A DNA stretch of 5,017 bases from JBBDWZ01 sp050732575 (lineage in GTDB: Bacteria; Gemmatimonadota; Gemmatimonadetes; Longimicrobiales; RSA9): contig JBOHRF010000391.1 of assembly GCA_050732575.1 (NCBI GenBank), forward strand, positions 1-5,017, read 5' to 3'. Under the pieces are notes generated by a model. It saw only the letters and a list, made by a program, of their open reading frames with translations. It ran no database searches and was not told the DNA's origin. Of this stretch, positions 1-5,017 are shown piece by piece. The stretch's first letter is position 1. Each line of letters starts with the position of its first letter. Both the position numbers and the translations under genes were made by a program.

Positions 1-61
1 GCACCGTCGCGATCGTACGCCGGGCGAGTACCAGCACGATATTCTCGCGCTGTTTGGCGCT

Positions 62-2929
62 ATGACTCTGGCCTGGCTTCCCAGTGGCTTCGACGACATG
101 GTCTATGTGACCGTCTTCGGCTGGCTGGCCGCCTCGACCATAGGCGGCTTTTTGACCCGCTTCAAGTGGCCCTGGAAAAGAACCGACCCACCGAGCGCAC
201 CCACGGCCAGTCTGGCGCTCATTCTGCTGGCCTTTTCGGCCGCCACCGTCAGCGCGCAGCGCATCACAGCGCCCAGAGAAGAATTCGGCCGCAACTTCGG
301 CGACGATTATTTCCTGGCCAACTACCAGCAAATCGCCGCGTATTGGCGTAAGCTGGACGCGGAGTCCGAGCGCATGATGGTGCGTGAGATCGGCAAGACC
401 GCGGAAGGCCGGCCGCATCTCATGGCCATTGTCACTTCACCGGAGAATCATCGCAATCTCGCGCGCTACCAGGACATCTCGCGCCGCTTGGGTTTTGCCG
501 AAGGCTTGACGGATGAGCAGGCGCGCGCGCTGGCGCGGGAAGGGAAGGCCGTGGTCTGGATCGATGGCGGACTGCATGCCAGTGAGAGTCTGGGTGCGCA
601 GCAGCTGGGTGAGATGGTCTACCAGATGGTGAGCCGCAACGATGAAGAAACACTGCGCATCCTGAACGACGTCATCATCCTGTTCGTGCACGCCAACCCG
701 GACGGCAACGACCTGGTGGCGGACTGGTATATGCGGCGCAGCGTGCCCGAGCAGCGCAGCCTGGCCCAGCTGCCTCGCCTCTATCAGAAGTACATTGGCC
801 ACGACAACAACCGCGACTTCTTCGCCTCGACCCAGGCCGAGACGGAGAACATGAACCGCGTGTTGTACCACGATTGGCTGCCGCAACTGCTCTACAACCA
901 TCACCAGAGCGGTCCGGCAGGTACCGTGGTGTGGTCGCCGCCGCTGCGCGATCCCTATAACTACAATCTGCACCCCATGCTGGTGTTGGGCTTTCAATCG
1001 TTGGGCGCGGCCATGCACACGCGTCTGGCGGCAGAAAACAAGCCGGGTGCCACTATGCGCTCGGGTGGTCCGTATGATGGCTGGTGGAACGGCGGCATCC
1101 GCAACACGGCCGCGTTCCACAATGTGATTGCGCTGCTGACCGAGATGATCGGCAGTCCCACGCCCATGCGCATCCCCTTCGTGGCCAATCGCCAGATCCC
1201 ATCGGCCGACCTGGCCTTCCCCATCGCGCCGCAGGAATGGCACTTTCGCCAGTCGGTTGACTACTCGGTCACACTGAATCGCGCGGTGCTGGACTACGCA
1301 TCGAACATGCGCCAGAACCTGCTCTACAACATCTATGTGATGGGCAAGAGCTCGATCACGCGCGGCAGCGGCGATTACTGGACGGCGAATCCGCGGCGCA
1401 TTGCGGATGTCATGATGAAAGCAAGCAGCGGCGAGGGCGGGGGAGGACGTGGTGGGCGCGGGGGTGGCCTGTCACAGGGCGCACAGGATGCGATCTGGGC
1501 CGACCTGCGCAAGCCCGAGCTGCGTGATCCGCGCGCATTTATCATTCCTTCCCAGCAAGCCGATGTCCCAACCGCCGTGAAGTTCATCAACGCGCTGCGC
1601 GAAACGAACATCACGGTGCAGCGCGCCACGCGTGAATTCGATGTGCAGGGTAAACGCTACCCGGCCGGATCTTTCGTGGTGTTCACGGCGCAGGCCTTCC
1701 GGCCCCACGTGATGGACATGTTCGAGCCGCAGGCGCACCCGGACGTATTCCCGTTCCCGGGCTCACCGCCCACGCCGCCGTACGACAACGCGGGCTGGAC
1801 GCTCGCGCTGCAAATGGGCGTGCAGTTCGATCGGATCCTGGAAGGTTTTGAAGGACCCTTCGAGAAGGTCACGGACTGGAACCTGCCACTGCCGCCGGGC
1901 AGAGTGACCAGCGCGGGACGTGTGACCGGCTACGTGACTTCACGTGAAGTCAACAACGCGCACATCGCGGTAAACCGCCTGCAGAAAACCGGGCAGGATG
2001 TCTTCGCGCTCACACAGCCGCTCACGGCCAACGGTGTGACGCATCCCGCAGGAACCTTCTTTGTACGATCGAAAGCATCGACGCGCGCCGCTCTGGATCG
2101 GATCGCTACGGATCTGGGCGTTTCCTTCACCGGCATTCCCTCGCCGTCGCCCTCGCCGTCGCCCTTGCGGGCCGTGCGCATCGGTCTGTGGGACCAATAC
2201 GGTGGCTCGATGGATGCCGGTTGGGCGCGCTGGATCCTGGAGCAGTTCGAGTTCCCGTTCACGCGCGTGTTCCCGCCCGAGCTGAATGCCGGCGGTCTGA
2301 AGCAGAAATACGATGTGCTGATCTTTGTAGGCGGCGGCATCCCCGCGAGTGGGCGCGGTGTGGGTGGTGGTGGACTACAGCCACAGCCGCAGTCTGACAT
2401 TCCCGCGGAGTACCAGAATCACCAGGGCCGCGTGACGGTCGACACGACCTTGCCACAAATCGAGCAATTCGTCCGTGATGGTGGCACCGTCATCACCATT
2501 GGAGAATCGGCGACCAACCTGGCCGCGTTTCTCAAGCTGCCCATAGAAAGCCATCTGGTGGAAAACGGCACGGCATTGCCGAACACGAAGTTCTACACGC
2601 CTGGATCCGTGCTGGCCGCGCGCGTCAATACCGCGCATCCGGTCGCTCTTGGCATGTCCGAGTATACCAACGTGTTCTTCGATGACAGTCCGGTCTTCAA
2701 GATGGGCGCAAATGCCGCGGCTGCCGGCGTCACACGCATTGCCTGGTTCGATAGCAGGACACCGTTGCGCAGCGGCTGGTCCTGGGGCCAACACTATCTC
2801 GAGAATGGCGTTGTTGCGGCAGAAGCCAGGGTTGGACGCGGACGCGTGCTGTTGTTCGGTCCCGAAATCCTGAAACGCGCACAGCCGCACGGGACTTTCA
2901 AATTGCTCTTCAACGCAATCCGTTCCTAA
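62..2929 (+). CDS. Exported M14-family zinc carboxypeptidase with C-terminal ThuA/amidotransferase-like domain
   Basis: Probable secreted or periplasmic zinc metallopeptidase of family M14. Numbering is from the ATG at 62. The catalytic set is visible: H172 and E175 (LHASES, the HxxE zinc pair), the conserved NPDG at 212-215, N250-R251 in DNNRDFF (the position that binds the substrate carboxylate in carboxypeptidase A), a third zinc His at H280 or H281 (NHHQSG), and E361 in LLTEMIGSP as general base. The M14 domain spans about 80-370. Residues about 703-950 look like the ThuA/class I amidotransferase-like fold often attached to these peptidases (DVLIFVGGG, FVRDGGTVITIGES). A Gly/Arg-rich insert (457-469) and an SPSPSPSP linker (694-701) separate regions. 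A signal-peptide-like segment (about 49-65) ends in VSA before Q66. The start is uncertain: ATG 62 and ATG 98 lack a Shine-Dalgarno, TTG 152 fits the signal peptide best, and the frame is open to base 2. The peptidase call is solid; the substrate is unknown. Confidence 0.9.
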   Translation: MTLAWLPSGFDDMVYVTVFGWLAASTIGGFLTRFKWPWKRTDPPSAPTASLALILLAFSAATVSAQRITAPREEFGRNFGDDYFLANYQQIAAYWRKLDAESERMMVREIGKTAEGRPHLMAIVTSPENHRNLARYQDISRRLGFAEGLTDEQARALAREGKAVVWIDGGLHASESLGAQQLGEMVYQMVSRNDEETLRILNDVIILFVHANPDGNDLVADWYMRRSVPEQRSLAQLPRLYQKYIGHDNNRDFFASTQAETENMNRVLYHDWLPQLLYNHHQSGPAGTVVWSPPLRDPYNYNLHPMLVLGFQSLGAAMHTRLAAENKPGATMRSGGPYDGWWNGGIRNTAAFHNVIALLTEMIGSPTPMRIPFVANRQIPSADLAFPIAPQEWHFRQSVDYSVTLNRAVLDYASNMRQNLLYNIYVMGKSSITRGSGDYWTANPRRIADVMMKASSGEGGGGRGGRGGGLSQGAQDAIWADLRKPELRDPRAFIIPSQQADVPTAVKFINALRETNITVQRATREFDVQGKRYPAGSFVVFTAQAFRPHVMDMFEPQAHPDVFPFPGSPPTPPYDNAGWTLALQMGVQFDRILEGFEGPFEKVTDWNLPLPPGRVTSAGRVTGYVTSREVNNAHIAVNRLQKTGQDVFALTQPLTANGVTHPAGTFFVRSKASTRAALDRIATDLGVSFTGIPSPSPSPSPLRAVRIGLWDQYGGSMDAGWARWILEQFEFPFTRVFPPELNAGGLKQKYDVLIFVGGGIPASGRGVGGGGLQPQPQSDIPAEYQNHQGRVTVDTTLPQIEQFVRDGGTVITIGESATNLAAFLKLPIESHLVENGTALPNTKFYTPGSVLAARVNTAHPVALGMSEYTNVFFDDSPVFKMGANAAAAGVTRIAWFDSRTPLRSGWSWGQHYLENGVVAAEARVGRGRVLLFGPEILKRAQPHGTFKLLFNAIRS
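142..154 (+). promoter_or_regulatory. Weak Shine-Dalgarno (AGGCGG) before alternative TTG start of the peptidase
   Basis: AGGCGG at 142-147 lies four bases before an in-frame TTG at 152-154. Starting there gives a 925-aa protein with a basic n-region (TRFKWPWKR), a hydrophobic core (LALILLAFSAATV) and a VSA-Q cleavage site. That is the usual layout for an exported M14 peptidase. The spacing is short and TTG is a weak start, so this only competes with ATG 62 and ATG 98, which have no visible ribosome binding site. Confidence 0.3.
1935..1952. repeat. Perfect 18-bp palindrome inside the peptidase gene
   Basis: TGACTTCACGTGAAGTCA reads identically on both strands, with CACGTG at its centre. It lies in the coding frame as part of Y-V-T-S-R-E-V. 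It could be a binding site for a dimeric regulator or simple chance. No promoter or start lies next to it. Confidence 0.5.
2141..2164 (+). repeat. Two tandem copies of a 12-bp unit encoding an SPSPSPSP linker
   Basis: The unit TCGCCGTCGCCC occurs twice in a row and encodes (Ser-Pro)4. The repeat sits just before the C-terminal ThuA-like domain and probably forms a flexible, extended interdomain linker. Being an in-frame microsatellite-like repeat, its length may vary between strains. Confidence 0.75.
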
Positions 2930-2959
2930 TCCTAATCCTCACCTTAATCCTAATCCTCA
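2927..2959. repeat. 15-bp direct repeat within the left arm of the palindrome
   Basis: TAATCCTAATCCTCA occurs at 2927-2941 and again at 2945-2959, three bases apart. Each copy contains TAATCC twice. The right arm carries a complementary 16-bp block (3012-3027) and a 12-bp block (3031-3042), but not a full second copy. This suggests the palindrome and the direct repeats diverged unevenly on the two sides. Confidence 0.75.
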
Positions 2960-3007
2960 GCACTCTCCTCCTCCTTCGACACGACGAAGGAGGAGGAGAG
3001 TGCTGAG
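2956..3007. terminator. Probable bidirectional terminator hairpin between convergent genes
   Basis: The inner perfect 23-bp stem with a six-base loop lies 27 bases after the peptidase stop and 39 bases after the propeller stop. Both transcripts would fold into the same long hairpin. No T-tract follows on either strand, so it is not a canonical intrinsic terminator. It could instead stop convergent polymerases, protect 3' ends, or be cut by RNase III. Confidence 0.55.
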
Positions 3008-3045
3008 CTGATAGGATTAAGGTGAGGGGGAGGATTAGGAACTTC

Positions 3046-4380
3046 TTACTTCTGCCTCACCCTCACCGCATGCGCATCTGCACGTTCCACCCCTGTTGCA
3101 TCCACATTGCTGATGCGCAGGATGGCGACCAACTCACCATCCGAGCCCTGGCGATTGAGGGCAATTACGCCCAGTCCGGGCGAGTTGCCCGTGGCAATGT
3201 GCGGATCGCCGCTCAAGGGCGTAGGGCCGCGCAGCGCGACGAACAGGAATCCGCCGGCCGGTGATACGTCGACCAGATCGGGTGCGGGGTCGCTGGAGAG
3301 TGGTCCGGCGAGTGGCACCGTGTTCACCCGCTGTCCGGTCGCGGTCGAGATGACTTCCGCAAGATTGGCGTGGCGGTCCATCACCCACACGTGCGCGTTG
3401 CGCACGTTCACCATACCATGCGAATCGTGCTCGCCCGGTGAGGAGAACAGCAGCTGCGGCCTGGGTTTGGTTGCGTCCGTGTAACCAAACACGGGGAAGC
3501 GGTAGACATCGAAGCCAAAGAGGTCGAGGTGGCTGAGATTGCCTGGCCGTCCACCGGAATTGACATACATGTGTGGACCGACCTGCGCACCGCCGCAACC
3601 ATTGCCCTTGACTGTGGCTTTGTCGTAATCGGCAACCACCTCCATGGGTGTCTTGCGCGCATCGACCACCAGCAGACCGCCGCCGCGCAGGGTCACGAAT
3701 GCATAGCGGCTGGTCGCCTCCACGATCGGACAGATGGGCGCATTGTCGGGTCGCAGATCGGGCGCCTGACAGGGCGTTCCCGAAGGTGTGGCGCAAGTGG
3801 TCAAGTCCAGCGTGGCCGCCGGATTCAGGGTAAACGTACCGGCCCGGAAATCGACATCGATGCGCTCGAGTCGCTTGCCGTTCTGATTGGCGATCACGAC
3901 AAACGTGCCGTTGGGTGCGGGGAACGCGGCATGCGCCTGCCGTCCGGTTGCGCTTTGTGATGTGCGCACGCAGCCGACCGGCCGGCGCGTCTTGGCATCG
4001 ATCAACGCCACGTGTCCACTGGCCACGAACGACAGGATGGCATGCGTCTGCTCGCGGTTGAACACCAGCATGTGGGGCCGTACCGGATTGGCGCCCGTAG
4101 CCGTGTTGCACAGCGTGCCAATTTCACCCGCCAGGTCGATGCGCTCGCGGGGCGTGACGCTGGCTGGATCATCCGCATCCAGGTCATCGCTGTCGTAGAC
4201 GTATAACGTGCCGCCGTAGTTGACGCCGCGCGAGTCTGACTGATCGATCAGCCATACTTCGAAGCCGCGCCCGTCGCGGTCCGGCCCGGTGAAGATGCTG
4301 CAGCTCGTGCTCGTCCAACTCGACAACAGTGTAACGAGGACGATCGCTGCATGGCGGTATCGCCCTGAGGATGCGTGCAT
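3046..4380 (-). CDS. YncE/lactonase-like beta-propeller, putative lipoprotein (444 aa)
   Basis: Exported protein predicted to fold as a seven-bladed beta-propeller; no reaction can be assigned. An N-terminal segment (AAIVLVTLL, 11-19) is followed by Cys27 in STSC, a loose lipobox, so lipid anchoring is likely but not certain. About 40-60-residue units follow, each with hydrophobic strands ending in LIDA, VVDA, VMD or VIAL. The N-terminal strand pair (FEVWLIDQSDS, GGTLYVYDSDD) probably closes the ring with the C-terminus. A His recurs at similar places in most units: RPH103, QAH150, GPH270, DSH321, GDPH393 and DAH437. Six further cysteines (91, 137, 196, 204, 217, 261) could form disulfides. 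The start at 4380 is chosen because AGGAG lies nine bases upstream; the frame extends to 4464, but without such support. The gene converges on the peptidase and shares its terminator-like palindrome. Confidence 0.8.
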   Translation of the reverse strand: MHASSGRYRHAAIVLVTLLSSWTSTSCSIFTGPDRDGRGFEVWLIDQSDSRGVNYGGTLYVYDSDDLDADDPASVTPRERIDLAGEIGTLCNTATGANPVRPHMLVFNREQTHAILSFVASGHVALIDAKTRRPVGCVRTSQSATGRQAHAAFPAPNGTFVVIANQNGKRLERIDVDFRAGTFTLNPAATLDLTTCATPSGTPCQAPDLRPDNAPICPIVEATSRYAFVTLRGGGLLVVDARKTPMEVVADYDKATVKGNGCGGAQVGPHMYVNSGGRPGNLSHLDLFGFDVYRFPVFGYTDATKPRPQLLFSSPGEHDSHGMVNVRNAHVWVMDRHANLAEVISTATGQRVNTVPLAGPLSSDPAPDLVDVSPAGGFLFVALRGPTPLSGDPHIATGNSPGLGVIALNRQGSDGELVAILRISNVDATGVERADAHAVRVRQK

Positions 4381-4389
4381 GGTCGTTCG

Positions 4390-4394
4390 CTCCT
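4390..4394 (-). promoter_or_regulatory. Shine-Dalgarno AGGAG fixing the propeller start at 4380
   Basis: On the minus strand AGGAG is followed by nine bases and then the ATG at 4380-4378. It supports the internal ATG over the longer frame beginning at 4464, whose extra 28 residues are polar and would spoil the signal peptide. Confidence 0.8.
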
Positions 4395-4496
4395 GAAGGT
4401 TGTCTTGATCTGTCCTTCCAAGAAGCGAGACTTGCGCGCAACGCGGCTCAGGTGAGCAGTACAACGGCGGTTGATGTCAGGCTAGCCCGGCTTCCG

Positions 4497-4509
4497 AATT
4501 CCGGGAATT
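4497..4509. promoter_or_regulatory. Possible operator: palindrome AATTCCGGGAATT
   Basis: Perfect six-base arms flank a single central G. The site lies 117 bases upstream of the propeller start and 141 bases upstream of the ATG at 4651, so it could serve either divergent gene. I do not recognise a specific regulator family, and short palindromes occur by chance. Confidence 0.25.
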
Positions 4510-4513
4510 GCAA

Positions 4514-4540
4514 CCCCGACACGCCCGACTCGCCCGTTAC
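4514..4540 (-). repeat. Three degenerate inverted copies of the 9-bp GTGACGGGC motif
   Basis: Read on the minus strand, 4540-4514 is GTAACGGGC, GAGTCGGGC, GTGTCGGGG. These differ from the right-hand array unit GTGACGGGC at one, two and two positions. They are in register with no gaps and in the opposite orientation to the main array about 370 bases away. They could be an eroded relative of that array or a compositional coincidence. Confidence 0.45.
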
Positions 4541-4565
4541 TTCTTCGCCTTTGATGATGGAATGG

Positions 4566-4594
4566 TTGACGCTACCTTTGTACTCAACTTCACT
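4566..4594 (+). promoter_or_regulatory. Weak sigma70-like promoter candidate for the FecR-like gene
   Basis: TTGACG at 4566-4571 matches five of six -35 consensus bases. At 17-bp spacing the -10 is TTCACT (4589-4594), only three of six. Transcription would begin near 4601, giving a leader of about 50 bases that holds the hairpin and Shine-Dalgarno upstream of the ATG at 4651. The poor -10 makes this tentative. Confidence 0.25.
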
Positions 4595-4615
4595 CTGCTC
4601 GCGTGCGGCAGGTTG

Positions 4616-4640
4616 CTCGGGGCGGAGTGACTCGCCCGAG
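4616..4640 (+). promoter_or_regulatory. Leader hairpin overlapping the Shine-Dalgarno
   Basis: CTCGGGGCGGAGT at 4616-4628 pairs with ACTCGCCCGAG at 4630-4640, leaving two single bulged Gs and a very tight loop centred on GAGTGACTC. The 3' arm shares its last bases with GAGGAG at 4638-4643. An alternative stem pairs 4619-4625 with 4644-4650. Either fold could limit ribosome access, but the region is GC-rich and such pairing is not rare. Confidence 0.4.
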
Positions 4641-4643
4641 GAG
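4638..4643 (+). promoter_or_regulatory. Shine-Dalgarno GAGGAG for ATG at 4651
   Basis: GAGGAG is followed by seven bases and ATG at 4651-4653, an ideal arrangement. It is the only rightward start in this region with good ribosome-binding support. That frame does not match the FecR-like frame, which makes the gene look frameshifted. Confidence 0.5.
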
Positions 4644-4723
4644 CCGCCCCATGTTTGCAGCCCGCGCCAGATGCTTCCAGCCGCACCATGCGTTCGCCTG
4701 CCGGCTCTACGCCCCGCCCATGA

Positions 4724-5017
4724 TCCGCGCTGTTCCTGAGCTCACCGGCCCCCACCGCTGCACAAACGGTAGGTCACGTCTATGCCGCGGAAGGCGACTG
4801 GCGGCTGGCCTCATTGCCCGGTCGCGCGCTGGCGCGCGGCGATGCGATTGCGAGCGGCGATTCGATCCGCGCGCCGGCCTCGGCCGAAGGTGAAACACTT
4901 GGGCGTGTGACGGGCGTGACGGGCGTGACGGGCGTAACGGGTGTGACGGGCGTGACGGGCGTGACGGGTGTGACGGGCGTGACGGGCGTGACGGGCGTGA
5001 CGGGCGTGACGGGCGTG
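4724..5017 (+). CDS. FecR-domain-like exported protein, 5' end disrupted, runs off the window
   Basis: Read in the frame of 4724, the protein has an export-signal tail (SALFLSSPAPTAAQ, likely cut before Q), then TVGHVYAAEGDWRLAS and ALARGDAIASGDSIR. This matches the start of FecR-type domains: GxV, then G, then LARGDAI..GDxI. FecR domains occur in iron-signalling regulators and in many exported cell-envelope proteins; which applies here is unknown. After GDSIR the sequence leaves the family pattern and enters Val-Thr-Gly repeats up to the edge. The 5' end is abnormal. TGA at 4721-4723 closes this frame, and no ATG, GTG or TTG lies between it and the signal-peptide tail. The nearest supported start, ATG 4651, is in another frame that ends at 4891-4893. 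ATG 4688 is in frame but stops at 4721. Frameshift, nonsense mutation or sequencing error are all possible. The domain call is moderate. Confidence 0.5.
4907..5017 (+). repeat. 9-bp tandem repeat array GTGACGGGC, at least 12 units
   Basis: Twelve complete units run without gaps from 4907 to 5014, and a thirteenth starts at the edge. Ten units are identical; the fourth is GTAACGGGT and the seventh GTGACGGGT. In the FecR-like frame each unit encodes Val-Thr-Gly, and all three base changes are synonymous. The frame shifted by one base meets TGA in most units. The array is a minisatellite whose nine-base unit keeps the frame whatever the copy number. Its full length is cut by the window edge. Confidence 0.95.

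Larger units (their letters stand above)
2922..3042. repeat. 121-bp near-perfect inverted repeat filling the convergent intergenic gap
   Basis: Three perfectly complementary blocks are nested: 12 bp (2922-2933 with 3031-3042), 16 bp (2937-2952 with 3012-3027) and 23 bp (2956-2978 with 2985-3007). Only a 3/3-base and a 3/4-base internal loop interrupt them, and the terminal loop is six bases (ACACGA). That makes 51 paired positions. The left arm is pyrimidine-rich and the right arm purine-rich. The outer arm overlaps the peptidase stop codon (2927-2929) and ends three bases before the end of the propeller gene. The element is therefore almost the whole intergenic region. It may be a miniature palindromic element or a grown terminator. 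Confidence 0.9.
4381..4650. other. Non-coding region between divergent genes
   Basis: I see no credible gene here; the open frames have compositions unlike the neighbouring proteins. The region should hold the promoters for the leftward propeller gene and the rightward FecR-like gene. It contains a 13-bp palindrome, three inverted degenerate copies of the 9-bp motif that forms the right-hand tandem array, a weak TTGACG -35 candidate and a hairpin next to the rightward ribosome binding site. The 10-mer GACTCGCCCG occurs twice, at 4527-4536 and 4629-4638. No strong leftward promoter was found. Confidence 0.6.

Noticed and set aside
3..65. Tail of an upstream gene ending at TGA 63-65, overlapping ATG 62
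   Set aside because: Only 20 codons are visible, with no recognisable sequence, and a competing frame is equally open. It cannot be called from this window.
437..1243. Long minus-strand open frame of 268 codons inside the peptidase gene
   Set aside because: It is antisense to the M14 catalytic region, has no Shine-Dalgarno or recognisable domain, and its His/Arg/Val-rich composition is typical of a shadow frame in GC-rich DNA.
2927..2959. Telomere-like TAATCC repeats
   Set aside because: Only two interrupted pairs of the hexamer are present, inside an internal palindrome with genes on both sides, so there is no sign of a chromosome end.
3134..4111. Minus-strand open frame of 325 codons overlapping the propeller gene
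   Set aside because: It overlaps the propeller in another frame and is Arg/Gly/Ala-rich with no domain; the propeller frame has a signal peptide, a ribosome binding site and repeated blades.
4371..4739. Rightward open frame of 122 codons across the intergenic region
   Set aside because: No ribosome binding site, no domain, and cysteine/proline-rich composition unlike the neighbouring proteins. It also overlaps the propeller start.
4907..5017. CRISPR-like array
   Set aside because: The 9-bp units are directly adjacent with no spacers, so this is a simple tandem repeat.

Overview
The window is GC-rich bacterial chromosome-type sequence with long, high-GC3 reading frames. It looks like a soil or environmental Pseudomonadota or Acidobacteriota. 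The guess rests on a large secreted M14 peptidase with a ThuA/amidotransferase-like tail, a secreted beta-propeller lipoprotein and an exported FecR-like protein; the phylum cannot be settled from the sequence. I found no rRNA, tRNA, CRISPR array, transposase or integrase.

Layout: (1) 62-2929 (+) is a zinc carboxypeptidase-like exported protein of about 925-955 aa. It keeps all recognisable M14 catalytic residues. Its reading frame is open to the left edge of the window, so its N-terminus is uncertain. (2) 2922-3042 is a very large, nearly perfect inverted repeat. It fills the 116-bp gap between two convergent genes and probably ends transcription from both sides. (3) 3046-4380 (-) encodes a seven-bladed YncE/lactonase-like beta-propeller, probably a lipoprotein, with a clear ribosome binding site. 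(4) 4381-4650 is a non-coding region between divergent genes. It holds a small palindrome, three degenerate inverted copies of a 9-bp motif, a weak promoter candidate and a hairpin overlapping a good Shine-Dalgarno. (5) From about 4651 to the right edge (+) lies the start of a FecR-domain-like exported protein. Its translation start and its domain are in different frames. The protein then runs into a tandem array of a 9-bp unit (Val-Thr-Gly) that continues past the window.

The three genes all look exported, but they do not form an operon: genes 1 and 2 converge, and genes 2 and 3 diverge. The most unusual parts are non-genic: the 121-bp palindrome, the VTG tandem array entering a FecR-like domain, and the disrupted start of that gene. 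Nothing in the window amounts to a complete novel system. The right-hand end, which is cut by the window edge, is the part most worth extending.
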